Positions 16,501 through 25,186 of a stretch of 64,000 nt of DNA are shown piece by piece. Origin of the DNA: Tenacibaculum sp. AHE14PA (GTDB lineage Bacteria > Bacteroidota > Bacteroidia > Flavobacteriales > Flavobacteriaceae); assembly GCF_019278465.1 (NCBI RefSeq), contig NZ_CP058983.1:62001-126000 (forward strand), given 5' to 3'. Both the position numbers and the translations under genes were made by a program. The notes beneath the pieces were generated by a model. The model ran no database searches. It saw only the letters and a list, made by a program, of their open reading frames with translations, and had not been told where the DNA came from. Positions within the stretch are counted from its first letter, which is position 1; every line of letters begins with the position of its first letter.

Positions 16501-17415
16501 ATGAAAAACTCCAAATTATTAATTATTGCAGCATTTTTTTCGATATATATTATATGGGGATCTACTTATTTATTTAATAAAATTGCGGTAACCGAATTGT
16601 CTCCCTTATTTTTGGCTTCTATTCGATTTTTAGTGGCAGGTGTGTTGATTATGATCATTGCTACATTGTTAAAAATATCAATAAAAATAAACAAAACACA
16701 ACTTCTAAATTCAGCAATAGCAGGTTTTTTGTTTCTAGTATATGGAAACGGAGTTTTTGTATGGGCTTTAAAATATGTTGATACAGGTTTTGCTGCATTA
16801 TTAGCATCAACACAACCATTGTTTGTGCTTTTCTTATTGCGTTTAATAGATGGTAAAAAAATGCAACGGAAATCAGTAATCGGAGTGTTATTTGGTTTAG
16901 CGGGAATGTATTTATTGGTAAGTCAGAAAGAAATTACAACTTCTGAAGGTGGTGTTTTAGGTATTTTTATGATCTTAACCTGTGTGTTAAGTTGGAGCTA
17001 CGGAAGTGTTTTTGTATCGAAAGCAGATTTACCAAAAAATTACTTGGTTGCTACGGGATATCAAATGTTAATAGCAGGAACTATATTAGTAATATCAAGT
17101 TTAATTTTTAAAGAAACATGGGTTTCGCCATTAAATTGGGCTAGTAAAACACAAGGAGCGATGCTGTTCTTGGTTATTTTTGGAGGTATTGTTGCTTTTA
17201 CAGCTTTTAATTATCTTTTAAAATCGGTATCACCAGAAAAAGTAGCAACATCCGCTTATGTAAACCCGATAATAGCCTTGTTTTTAGGTTGGAGTTTGTT
17301 AGATGAGCAACTTACCGAACAATCGGTAATAGCATCTGTAATTTTATTAACAGGTGTTTATTTTATTACATCTAGAAAAAGATTGGTAAAAACTGTCGCA
17401 AGAAAAGGATCATAG
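16501..17415 (+). CDS. EamA-family (drug/metabolite superfamily) transporter
   Basis: A 304-residue inner-membrane transporter with ten predicted helices in two five-helix EamA repeats. The first repeat has the signature IIWGSTYLFNKIAVTELSP and the second has the C-terminal SPEKVATSAYVNPIIALFLGW. Proteins of this family export metabolites or amino acids; the substrate cannot be read here. Its stop codon (17413-17415) directly abuts the stop of the convergent lipoprotein gene, with no spacer and no terminator. Confidence 0.92.
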   Translation: MKNSKLLIIAAFFSIYIIWGSTYLFNKIAVTELSPLFLASIRFLVAGVLIMIIATLLKISIKINKTQLLNSAIAGFLFLVYGNGVFVWALKYVDTGFAALLASTQPLFVLFLLRLIDGKKMQRKSVIGVLFGLAGMYLLVSQKEITTSEGGVLGIFMILTCVLSWSYGSVFVSKADLPKNYLVATGYQMLIAGTILVISSLIFKETWVSPLNWASKTQGAMLFLVIFGGIVAFTAFNYLLKSVSPEKVATSAYVNPIIALFLGWSLLDEQLTEQSVIASVILLTGVYFITSRKRLVKTVARKGS

Positions 17416-17820
17416 TTAAACCCCTTCGCCATTCACAAAAATAACTTGAGATCCAAACTCATGAAAAATCGTTAAGCCAGCTTCTTTTTTCCCTAAACTT
17501 TTAGGAGAGAAAAGAATATTGAATTTTATTTTATTCTCTGTTAGATAGGTGCCTTCTGCAATTCCCTGAATTGTAAATTCACTAGCATTTTTTCCTCGGA
17601 TTTTTATATCGGTAACTTTTATTTTATAAGGACATGTATTATAAATTTCGAATTCAATAATTTTAGTTGTAAAAACAGCTGTTTCTAAAATATTGTAACC
17701 TTGTGAGATTTTATCGAATTCTATGCATGATGCGCTTTTAACTTCATCTTCAACACAGGAAGAAAATGCGAAAATAAAAAGTACTGAAAGGGTAAATGAT
17801 ACGGTTTTTATTATTTTCAT
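17416..17820 (-). CDS. Small lipoprotein with a choice-of-anchor-D / ASH-like domain
   Basis: A 134-residue protein with a signal peptide and lipobox FAFSSC (Cys near 22). It is followed by one immunoglobulin-like beta domain with FEIYNTCPYKIKVTDIKI and FNILFSPKSLGKKEAGLTI, and ends INGEG-like (FVNGEGV). These features match the ASH/choice-of-anchor-D fold seen in many secreted Bacteroidota proteins. No catalytic residues are evident. It follows DUF1853 after 21 bp and may be co-transcribed with it. The specific role is unknown. Confidence 0.75.
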   Translation of the reverse strand: MKIIKTVSFTLSVLFIFAFSSCVEDEVKSASCIEFDKISQGYNILETAVFTTKIIEFEIYNTCPYKIKVTDIKIRGKNASEFTIQGIAEGTYLTENKIKFNILFSPKSLGKKEAGLTIFHEFGSQVIFVNGEGV

Positions 17821-17841
17821 AATTTATTTTTCTAGGTGATA

Positions 17842-18663
17842 TCAAAAATCCCACCAAACAACAAAAAACTTCATGATTTTACCGTTCGGGTGTTTTATCC
17901 AGCATAAAGGTGCTCTTTTTTCTTCAAGAAAAGAGTTAGCTTTTTCAGTATAAAGATTAAAATTAAGCCAATCAATATTTGTATGTGGTTTAACCAACCA
18001 ATCGTGTTTATTCGGAATGTGAAATTTACATTCCTTAAATTGTTCGAGTTCTTTTAACGTTGCATAAAACCCAATAATACAGTCATTATTTATTAGAGGA
18101 AACTTGTTTCCATATTCTTTTAAAGGAACAAATAACTGGGCTTTAAAATAGAGTTGCTGATCAATTTCGTTAGTAACTAAATTTAGTTTATCTAAATAAG
18201 TTTCGCATTGTTTAGAGTAGAGTAGTGGTAATTGTTTTTCTTTAAGTTTTGTTAGTTTTTGTACTAATGAATCTTTTCTGTTTGGCCCAATCCAATGTGC
18301 TATTTCTGTACTTCCTACGGTATTATCATATAGATAAAATTTGTAAACAATTTCTACATGTATTGGTTTTTCATTTTTATATAAAATACAATCTAACTCG
18401 CCTAAAGTTAATTTTTCTTGTTGAATTTGAATGTTTTCGGCAATAATTTTAATTGATGAATTTTGTTGTAGCTCATAAGAAACAAAACGTTCTACTAATT
18501 TTCCTAAGCGTAAATTTTGGGTAATTACAGCGTTAAAAATAGTTATTTTATTTGGGTTTATTTCAAATTGGTCAAAATCAAAAACACCTTTTCCATGCCA
18601 TAGAAAAGGTGTTTGTAAAAATCCTTCGTATTGTAATTGTAAGTTTTTAGATTTTTTATCCAT
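17842..18663 (-). CDS. DUF1853 family protein
   Basis: A 273-residue cytosolic protein. The N-terminal LQTPFLWHGKGVFDF, the RLGKLVERFVSYEL block and the central LGELDCILYKNEKPIHVEIVYKF-type segment match DUF1853. The ELD...EIVYK arrangement resembles a PD-(D/E)XK nuclease core, which is my inference and is not a demonstrated activity. The C-terminal half contains KHDWLVKPH and ends with tryptophan-rich segments. Its ATG overlaps by one base the stop of a 54-residue membrane ORF, so the two are probably translated together. Confidence 0.8.
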   Translation of the reverse strand: MDKKSKNLQLQYEGFLQTPFLWHGKGVFDFDQFEINPNKITIFNAVITQNLRLGKLVERFVSYELQQNSSIKIIAENIQIQQEKLTLGELDCILYKNEKPIHVEIVYKFYLYDNTVGSTEIAHWIGPNRKDSLVQKLTKLKEKQLPLLYSKQCETYLDKLNLVTNEIDQQLYFKAQLFVPLKEYGNKFPLINNDCIIGFYATLKELEQFKECKFHIPNKHDWLVKPHTNIDWLNFNLYTEKANSFLEEKRAPLCWIKHPNGKIMKFFVVWWDF

Positions 18664-18827
18664 TAAAAAGAAATAGGATTATTCTTAATTTTATTAGCAA
18701 TAAGAAAGCCTATCCCAGCACCAATTAAGATTCCGGAAATAAAATTAATAATTTCAATTTTTAGCATCAATTGCATTATCATTCCAATAAATATTAATGC
18801 GAGTCCTATAAATTCTTTTTTATTCAT
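18663..18827 (-). CDS. Small membrane protein of 54 residues
   Basis: An ATG at 18827 opens MNKKEFIGLALIFIGMIMQL and continues to a TAA that overlaps the DUF1853 ATG (TAATG, base 18663). Two hydrophobic helices (about 6-21 and 26-45, the second glycine-rich as GILIGAGIGFL) are followed by a basic tail NKIKNN. The ORF fills an otherwise empty 185-bp gap with tight coupling at its end, which supports a real gene. I do not recognise a family. Confidence 0.65.
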   Translation of the reverse strand: MNKKEFIGLALIFIGMIMQLMLKIEIINFISGILIGAGIGFLIANKIKNNPISF

Positions 18828-18848
18828 AATGCTTTTGAAAAGTCAAAA

Positions 18849-19352
18849 TTATTCTTTGATACCTAATTTATCTAAAACTAATTGAGTGATGTCAAAATTT
18901 TCATCAACATAACCAAATTCATTCCCATCAGTAGTTAAAACTTGAGTATAACCATTTTCTTTAGCAACTTCGCTAATAACTTCACTTAGTTTTTTATATA
19001 ACGGTCGCATATATTCTTCTCTTTGTAATTGCATCATTTTTGTACCGTTAACACGAAATTTTTGTAAATCTTGTTCTAAAGAAATTAGTTCTTGATATTT
19101 TGTTTTTTTATCAGCTTCACTTAATGTTTTTTGAGTCTCACTAAAGGTTTGAGATTTCGTTTGATACTCAGTAGCTTTTATGCTAAAAGAAGAATCTAAT
19201 TTTTTACCAGAATTTTCTACTCTTCGTAAAACATTTTTCATTTGTGGCATTTTACCTATAATTAAGTTACTATTTACAGTACCTAATTTAGTTTGAGAAA
19301 ATGTTACTGTAGATAAAAGAATTGCAGCTAAAAATATAATATTTGATTTCAT
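18849..19352 (-). CDS. OmpH/Skp-family periplasmic chaperone
   Basis: A 167-residue protein with a signal peptide (MKSNIIFLAAILLSTVTFSQ), a short beta segment TKLGTVNSNLIIGKMPQ, and a long amphipathic coiled coil (about 45-115). The Skp-type C-terminus (EVAKENGYTQVLTTDGNEFGYVDE) follows. Skp proteins hold unfolded outer-membrane proteins in the periplasm. It has its own promoter, with TATATTTG on the minus strand at 19372-19379. Flavobacteria often carry several paralogues, so I give no symbol. Confidence 0.85.
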   Translation of the reverse strand: MKSNIIFLAAILLSTVTFSQTKLGTVNSNLIIGKMPQMKNVLRRVENSGKKLDSSFSIKATEYQTKSQTFSETQKTLSEADKKTKYQELISLEQDLQKFRVNGTKMMQLQREEYMRPLYKKLSEVISEVAKENGYTQVLTTDGNEFGYVDENFDITQLVLDKLGIKE

Positions 19353-19371
19353 GTTTTTTTGATGTTTTTGA

Positions 19372-19379
19372 CAAATATA
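19372..19379 (-). promoter_or_regulatory. Promoter -7 element of the Skp-like gene
   Basis: The minus strand reads TATATTTG, a full TAnnTTTG match, 19 bp before the ATG at 19352. Confidence 0.65.
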
Positions 19380-19412
19380 AAAAAGTGAACGAGCTAAGTG
19401 CTTTAAAATTTG

Positions 19413-20321
19413 TTAAAATTGATTTTTAATAGCTGTTACAATTGTTTCGAGGTCAGATTGATAATCAAACCAAACGATTTCTTTATCTTTTCTAAACCAA
19501 GTTCCTTGTCGTTTTGCAAAACGACGAGTATTTTTTTTAATTTCTTCAATAGCAAATTCTTTGGTAAAATTACCATCTAAATATTCAAATAATTCTCTAT
19601 ATCCAACCGTTTTTAAAGCATTTAATTTTTTATGAGGATACATTGTTTTAGCTTCTTCTAATAAACCAGTATCCATCATCATATCAACACGTTTATTAAT
19701 ACGATCGTACATTATTTGTCTATCGGCAGTCAATCCAATTTTTATCGATTGAAAATTACGAGGAGCTTTTGGTTTGTTTTTAAAAGAAGCGTAGGTTTTA
19801 CCTGTGCCGATACAAATTTCTAAAGCACGCATTAACCGATGCGGATTATCAATAGTTATCGAATTATACGTTTCAATATCTAGTTCTTTTAATTTATTCT
19901 GAAGCGGTTCTATTCCGTTTTCTTCTAATTCTTTGGTAAGATTTATTCTTATTGATGGATCAATTTCCGGAAAGTAATCTAACCCTTTTAAAACCGCATC
20001 AACATATAAACCACTACCGCCAACCATTATTTGGATTGGATTTTTCAGGAATAATTCATCTAACTTACTTAAAGTATCTTTCTCAAACTGACCAACCGAA
20101 TACTCTTCGAAAATACTTTTATTTTGAATAAAATGATGTGTAGCTGCAGCCAATTCATCAGAATCAGGTACCGCAGTTCCGATAGTCATTTCTTTAAAAA
20201 ACTGACGAGAATCACACGAAATAATATCGCAATTAAAATGTTGTGCTAACTTTATGCTAAGTGCAGTTTTACCAATAGCTGTAGCACCAACAATGGTTAT
20301 TAATATATTTTTTTGAGACAT
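19413..20321 (-). CDS. miaA: tRNA dimethylallyltransferase
   Basis: It adds a dimethylallyl group to A37 of tRNAs that read UNN codons. The 302-residue protein has the P-loop GATAIGKTALSIKLA, ISCDSRQFFKEMTIGTA, the GGSGLYVDAVLKG segment, and NPHRLMRALEICIGTGK. The tRNA-binding KKNTRRFAKRQGTWFRKD follows near the C-terminus. All core motifs are intact. It abuts the K+ channel gene with no spacer, so it is likely co-transcribed with it. Confidence 0.97.
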   Translation of the reverse strand: MSQKNILITIVGATAIGKTALSIKLAQHFNCDIISCDSRQFFKEMTIGTAVPDSDELAAATHHFIQNKSIFEEYSVGQFEKDTLSKLDELFLKNPIQIMVGGSGLYVDAVLKGLDYFPEIDPSIRINLTKELEENGIEPLQNKLKELDIETYNSITIDNPHRLMRALEICIGTGKTYASFKNKPKAPRNFQSIKIGLTADRQIMYDRINKRVDMMMDTGLLEEAKTMYPHKKLNALKTVGYRELFEYLDGNFTKEFAIEEIKKNTRRFAKRQGTWFRKDKEIVWFDYQSDLETIVTAIKNQF

Positions 20322-21134
20322 TTAATTAAGTTTTGTTCCGCAGTTATAACAAAATTCGGCATCATCTTTATGTCCGGTAGTTGAACAATCAGGGCATTTT
20401 TTTGAATCAGACAAAGCTTGTTTTCTTGCCATTTCTGAACTTACAATTCCTGTAGGAATCGCAATAATAGCGTATCCGATAATAACAGTAATACTTGCGA
20501 TTAATTGACCTAAAGCAGTTTGCGGAGCAATGTCTCCGTAACCAACAGTCGTTAATGTTACGATAGACCAATATATGCTTCTAGGAATACTAGTAAAACC
20601 ATTTTCAGCACCTTCTATAAAGTACATTACAGCACCTAAAATAATGCAAACAATAAGAACAAAATATAAGAATACTCCTATTTTAGCTTTACTTGCATTT
20701 AAAGATTTTATAAGTTGATTAGATTCTCCTACGTATCTCGAAACCTTAAGAATTCGAAAAATTCGTAGCAATCTAAACGCTCTTAGCGCGACTAAACTAT
20801 GTGAACCTATTAAAAATAGTGATAAATATTTAGGTATGGTAGATAAAAAATCAACAACGCCATAAAAACTAAAAATATATTTTGATGGTTTTTTAATGGA
20901 TATTATTCTAGCAAAATATTCTATGGTAAATAAAAAGGTAATAACCCACTCAGCAGTATTTAAAAAATCATGATATTTATTATCAAAGCTCTCAATACTT
21001 TCAAGCATTACTAATAAGATACTAATTAAAATAGCAAATAGTAACACGATGTCAAACAACTTACCAGCTGGAGTATCTGTTCCGTAAATTACATCATGTA
21101 ATTTGTCTTTCCAGTTTTTCGTTTTGTTTTCCAA
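20322..21134 (-). CDS. Voltage-gated-type potassium channel with C-terminal zinc ribbon
   Basis: A 270-residue six-helix channel (S1-S6 within about 25-235). The S4-like segment ALRAFRLLRIFRILKVSRY carries regularly spaced arginines, and the selectivity filter TVGYGD (about 196-201) sits in a proper pore loop. S6 and the short linker are followed by CPDCSTTGHKDDAEFCYNCG (about 246-265), a CxxC...CxxC zinc ribbon where many channels carry a larger ligand domain. The filter indicates K+ selectivity. The ribbon's role is unknown; metal binding or assembly is possible. Confidence 0.9.
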   Translation of the reverse strand: MENKTKNWKDKLHDVIYGTDTPAGKLFDIVLLFAILISILLVMLESIESFDNKYHDFLNTAEWVITFLFTIEYFARIISIKKPSKYIFSFYGVVDFLSTIPKYLSLFLIGSHSLVALRAFRLLRIFRILKVSRYVGESNQLIKSLNASKAKIGVFLYFVLIVCIILGAVMYFIEGAENGFTSIPRSIYWSIVTLTTVGYGDIAPQTALGQLIASITVIIGYAIIAIPTGIVSSEMARKQALSDSKKCPDCSTTGHKDDAEFCYNCGTKLN

Positions 21135-21164
21135 AAAAAATATTTTTATGATGTTTTAACAATA

Positions 21165-22262
21165 TTACAAATTATTTTCTATTTGTAATCTTACTATTTT
21201 AGACACTTTATTTTTTAGTAAATAATTTTTAATAATTGTTTTGGCTAAATCGGCACTTTCTATAGGAGTAAGCATTGATTTTAATATACTTAAATTATTT
21301 TCTTGAAAAGCTAAGTTGGTATACGTATATCCTAAAACGATGTTGTTTTCTATTAAAATGACAGCATGTTCTTCTGGGACCCTTCCTTTATCTACAATTA
21401 ATAAATTATCGTGATTAAAATTCTTATCAGCATTTTTTCGTTTGCGAATAACGTTAAACTTAGGTTTTAACCTTGTAAGCTCTAAATGATATTTTAAACG
21501 AGTAAAAAGTACATTACCGGTTTCTTCATAGCTAACATCGTTAACTCTTTTTAATATTTTCTTAGCTTTAGGAGTTTCTTTTAAAAATAGTTTATTTGTT
21601 TCTTGTTTGATGTTTTTTCCTCTACCAATAAATATAATAGTACCTTGTTCATTATGCACGTAAAACACACCTTGTTTTTCAGGTAGCTTATCTAATATCT
21701 TTATAAGACGTTGCTTTTCTTGCCTGTTATCAGCATATTTTATTGATTGTTGAATAATGCTTTTATGAACATCTTTTTCTAACAATAATTTAAATAACTG
21801 TATAGTTGCTAAAGCATCTCCGTTAGCTCTGTGTCTATCAGACATAGGAATACCAATAAAACGGCATAGTTTACCTAAACTGTGTGAAGGAGATTCTGGA
21901 ATTAATTTTTTACTAAGTGCTACAGTACAAAGTGTATTTCTCTTAAAATCATAGCCTAAACGTTTAAATTCTAGACGTAAAATACGATAATCAAAATTAG
22001 CGTTGTGAGCAATAATAGTACACCCTTCAGTTATCTCTATAATTCGTTTTGCCACCTCGTAAAACTTTGGTGCATTTCGAAGCATTTTATTATTTATACC
22101 TGTTAATTTAACAACAAATTCTTGAATATCTCTTTCAGGATTTACTAAACTAATAAACTGATCGACTATTTGGTGTCCATCAAATTTATGAATAGCAATT
22201 TCAGTCATTCCTTCTTCATTAAATTTACCCCCTGTTGTTTCAATATCTAATATTGCGTACAA
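21165..22262 (-). CDS. DnaQ-like exonuclease fused to a degenerate GIY-YIG domain
   Basis: A 365-residue protein. The N-terminal 3'-5' exonuclease (about 1-165) has Exo I ILDIETTGG, Exo II AHNANFDYRIL and Exo III HRANGDALAT with the H-x4-D pattern, all intact. From about 190 a UvrC-like GIY-YIG module follows (LPEKQGVFYVHN, IIFIGRGKNIKQ), in which GIY reads GVF and the catalytic Arg position appears to be lost. A C-terminal extension (about 270-365) is uncharacterised. The architecture resembles the proteins known as DNA polymerase III epsilon-like with a UvrC N-terminal domain, possibly involved in repair. Confidence 0.88.
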   Translation of the reverse strand: MYAILDIETTGGKFNEEGMTEIAIHKFDGHQIVDQFISLVNPERDIQEFVVKLTGINNKMLRNAPKFYEVAKRIIEITEGCTIIAHNANFDYRILRLEFKRLGYDFKRNTLCTVALSKKLIPESPSHSLGKLCRFIGIPMSDRHRANGDALATIQLFKLLLEKDVHKSIIQQSIKYADNRQEKQRLIKILDKLPEKQGVFYVHNEQGTIIFIGRGKNIKQETNKLFLKETPKAKKILKRVNDVSYEETGNVLFTRLKYHLELTRLKPKFNVIRKRKNADKNFNHDNLLIVDKGRVPEEHAVILIENNIVLGYTYTNLAFQENNLSILKSMLTPIESADLAKTIIKNYLLKNKVSKIVRLQIENNL

Positions 22263-22293
22263 TTCTTTTTCTTTTTAGCTGATTAATGTAAAT

Positions 22294-22959
22294 CTAAACA
22301 ATATAATTTCGAACTCCAAAAATAGCACTACCAATTCTTACCATATTACTACCATTTTCGATAGCTAATTGATAGTCACCGCTCATTCCCATTGATAACG
22401 TAGATAGTTTTGAGTTTTTATTTTGCCTTTCAGTAAAAAATGTAGCTAACGATGAAAATTCTTCTTGTAATTGCTCCTGATTATCTGTAAAAGTAGCCAT
22501 TCCCATAAAGCCAACAACCTTTATATTTTGTAACTCTGAAAATTCTTCTGATGAAATAATTTCATCAATCTCTAAAAAGGACAAACCAAACTTGGTATCT
22601 TCTTTTGCAATACGAGCCTGAAGTAAGCAGTTAATTACACGATTGTGTTTTTTAGCTTGTTTGTTAATTTCTGTCAAGGTTTTTAAACTATCTACACCGT
22701 GAATTAAATCAACAAAATGCGCCATGTATTTTACCTTATTGCGTTGTAAATGTCCAATCATATGCCATTTAATGTCTTTTGGTAAAGCATCAAACTTTGT
22801 TACCATTTCCTGAATTTTGTTTTCACCAAATACACGCTGACCTGCATCATATGCTTCTTGAAGGTCGGTAATAGGTTTGGTTTTAGAAACCGCAACTAAG
22901 GTTACATTTTCGGGAATAGTATTTTTTATTTCTTGAAGATTTTCTTTAATTCCTGTCAT
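22294..22959 (-). CDS. YggS-family pyridoxal phosphate homeostasis protein
   Basis: A PLP-binding TIM-barrel protein that buffers intracellular PLP; no enzymatic reaction is established for the family. The PLP lysine lies in TLVAVSKTKPI, and FGENKIQEM, IKWHMIGHLQRNK and LSMGMSGDYQLAIENGSNMVRIGSAIFG-type motifs are all visible (quoted in part). I chose the ATG at 22959 (221 residues, MTGIKENL). Upstream in-frame ATGs at 22962 and 22974 also exist, and the latter would overlap the DUF1015 gene by 11 bp. Confidence 0.93.
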   Translation of the reverse strand: MTGIKENLQEIKNTIPENVTLVAVSKTKPITDLQEAYDAGQRVFGENKIQEMVTKFDALPKDIKWHMIGHLQRNKVKYMAHFVDLIHGVDSLKTLTEINKQAKKHNRVINCLLQARIAKEDTKFGLSFLEIDEIISSEEFSELQNIKVVGFMGMATFTDNQEQLQEEFSSLATFFTERQNKNSKLSTLSMGMSGDYQLAIENGSNMVRIGSAIFGVRNYIV

Positions 22960-22963
22960 CATA

Positions 22964-24202
22964 TCAAAATTCATAAATAGTTAAAGCACTTCTCAGTTTA
23001 GGTTCGATATAAGTGGTTTTAGGTGGCATTAACATATCCGCATCTACAATTTCTTTTAGTTCGTTTATTGTGGTTGGTAACATACCGAAAGAAACTTTAA
23101 AATCGCCACTATCAACTTTTGTTTTCAACTCTAAACTGTCTGATTTATCTTGCGAATACATTATTTTTGATGCGTTTCTTATATCTTTAATTCCTAAAAT
23201 CGGATTTAAAATGGTTTGATACAAAATTTGAGCATCTAATTTACTTAAAGCATCTGTAAATTTATAGACAGATTTTCGCAAGTGTAAAGCATAAAACTCC
23301 CCATTTAAATACATGCTAAATTGATGCTTTTCTTTTGGCCTATATAATTCCTGACCTCTGTTTTCTATTCTAAAAAAGGTGTCTAATTCAATTAAAAACT
23401 CATCAACAGCTAAGCCGTTTAAATCTTTTATAAATCGATTAAATTCATAAATACTTAATTGGCTTTCGGGTAACAAGTAGCTCATGAAGAAATTATATTT
23501 TTCGTTACCAGTATGTTCCGGATTTTCTTTTGCCAAGTTTTTTGCAAGCAAGCAAGCAGAAGTAGAGCGATGATGGCCATCGGCAATATATAAAGTGTTT
23601 ACTTGTGAAAAAGCATTAGAAATTTGTGCAACATCTTTTTCATCATCTATAATCCATAATAAATGTGAATCCTTATCTGTTGTAGAAAATTCGTATTCAG
23701 CCCTATTTTTACGATATTTTTTAATAATACTATTAATAATATCATCATCAGGATACGTTAAAAGCACAGGTTCTGCATTAAACCCAGTGTTTTTTAAGTA
23801 GTTTTCAAATAATAATTCTCTTTCTCTTAAAGTGCCTTCGTGTTTTTTAATGGTATTGTTGTGGTAATCTTCTACAGAAGTTGCAGCTATAATTCCGCAA
23901 AAAGAATTGGTTGGTGTTATTTTTTGATAAATATAAAAACCAGGGTTCTTATCTTTTGTAAAAATACCATCTTCTTTAAATTCTAAATAACGATTGTGCA
24001 CCAATTTAAAGCGTTGATCACCAGTAATATCTTGTTTATGATATTTATACCCAGGATTTACAACATGTAAAAATGAAAAAGGATTAAAAGCTAACTTAGC
24101 ATTTAACATGTCTGGAGGATAAACTTCATATGATTTAGAAGATACCATGGCAACTTTATCTCGAGTTGCTCGTACTGCTTTAAATGGTTTTACAATTGCC
24201 AT
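22964..24202 (-). CDS. DUF1015 family protein
   Basis: A 412-residue cytosolic protein with the DUF1015 signature IADGHHRSTSACLLA near residue 205-220, and with the N-terminal IVKPFKAVRATRDKVAMVSSKSYEVYP region (quoted in part). Homologues in Bacteroidota and Clostridia typically lie beside serA and serC, as here. This association suggests a link to serine metabolism, but no biochemical activity is known to me. It is 15 bp downstream of the serA-like gene and overlaps or abuts YggS. Confidence 0.88.
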   Translation of the reverse strand: MAIVKPFKAVRATRDKVAMVSSKSYEVYPPDMLNAKLAFNPFSFLHVVNPGYKYHKQDITGDQRFKLVHNRYLEFKEDGIFTKDKNPGFYIYQKITPTNSFCGIIAATSVEDYHNNTIKKHEGTLRERELLFENYLKNTGFNAEPVLLTYPDDDIINSIIKKYRKNRAEYEFSTTDKDSHLLWIIDDEKDVAQISNAFSQVNTLYIADGHHRSTSACLLAKNLAKENPEHTGNEKYNFFMSYLLPESQLSIYEFNRFIKDLNGLAVDEFLIELDTFFRIENRGQELYRPKEKHQFSMYLNGEFYALHLRKSVYKFTDALSKLDAQILYQTILNPILGIKDIRNASKIMYSQDKSDSLELKTKVDSGDFKVSFGMLPTTINELKEIVDADMLMPPKTTYIEPKLRSALTIYEF

Positions 24203-24217
24203 TAATAATTTTAGTTT

Positions 24218-25171
24218 TTAGTGTAAAGAATTAATAATTTTATCTGCCAACTCTGTACCTGTTTTATGCTGTGCTTCTATAGTATATGAAGCAATATTAG
24301 GACTTAAAGAAAGTTCAGGATTCATTAATAACTGAATCTCTGGATTTGGTTGATTTTCGAAAGTATCTAAACCTGCATACTTCACTTTACCGCTCTCTAT
24401 AGCGTTAATTAAGGCAACCTCATCTACCAACCCGCCTTGAGCGACATTAATAAAACCAACTCCGTCTTTCATCTTTTCAAATTCTTTAACTCCGATTAGA
24501 TGCTTTTCTTGAGCAGATAAATGTAAGCTGATAAAATGTGCTTCTTTTAATAACTCATCAGAACTTAACATATCAATTTGAATATCAATAATTTCACCGT
24601 TAAAAAACTCCACTGGAATTGTTATTGTATTATCGAAGTTAACATCAAAGGCAACCACTTTCATTCCAAGTCCTAAAGCGAGTTTAGCTACTTGTTGTCC
24701 TGCAGCATTCATACCAATAATACCCAATGTTTTACCACGTAATTCGGTTCCGTTAGAAAATTGAGATTTTAAAGCATTAAAACTTACATCGCCTTCTAAA
24801 GGCATTTCTCTGTTGGCTTGATGTAAATAACGAGCCATTCCTAATAAATGGGCAAAAACCAATTCGGCAACAGCATTGGCACTAGCATCAGAAATATTTA
24901 CAACTTGTAAACCAGCTTCTTCAGCATATATAACATCTACGTTGTCGTTATTTGTACTTGCGTTTGCAATTAACTTTAAGGTCGGACAATTATCTATAAG
25001 TTCAGCATGTATTTCTGTAGTGTTTTTAATAATGATGGCATTAATTTCTTCATCATTGATAAAACTATCTAATTGCTCTTGGGCAACTTTGGTAACTATT
25101 ACTTCAAATCCTGCATTTTCTAAAGTAGCTTTTCCACTTTCTGAGATTCCGTCGTTTGCTAATATTTTCAT
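24218..25171 (-). CDS. SerA-like 2-hydroxyacid dehydrogenase homologue lacking catalytic residues
   Basis: A 317-residue protein of the D-3-phosphoglycerate dehydrogenase family, placed between serC and DUF1015 where Flavobacteriaceae normally have serA. The fold is evident (KILANDGIS, ELRGKTLGIIG, GVGFINVAQGGLVDE, GLDTFENQP). The catalytic Arg of the usual NxxRG is Gln245, the Glu of FxxEP is Gln274, and the His of TPHIG is Asn292. The Rossmann GxGxxG reads GMNAAG (153-158), and the usual substrate loops are also altered. No frameshift or stop is present. It is therefore probably a pseudoenzyme or an enzyme with changed chemistry. I chose the ATG at 25171, since the longer frame reads into a repeat. 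Confidence 0.85.
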   Translation of the reverse strand: MKILANDGISESGKATLENAGFEVIVTKVAQEQLDSFINDEEINAIIIKNTTEIHAELIDNCPTLKLIANASTNNDNVDVIYAEEAGLQVVNISDASANAVAELVFAHLLGMARYLHQANREMPLEGDVSFNALKSQFSNGTELRGKTLGIIGMNAAGQQVAKLALGLGMKVVAFDVNFDNTITIPVEFFNGEIIDIQIDMLSSDELLKEAHFISLHLSAQEKHLIGVKEFEKMKDGVGFINVAQGGLVDEVALINAIESGKVKYAGLDTFENQPNPEIQLLMNPELSLSPNIASYTIEAQHKTGTELADKIINSLH

Positions 25172-25186
25172 TCTTACTTTTATAAT

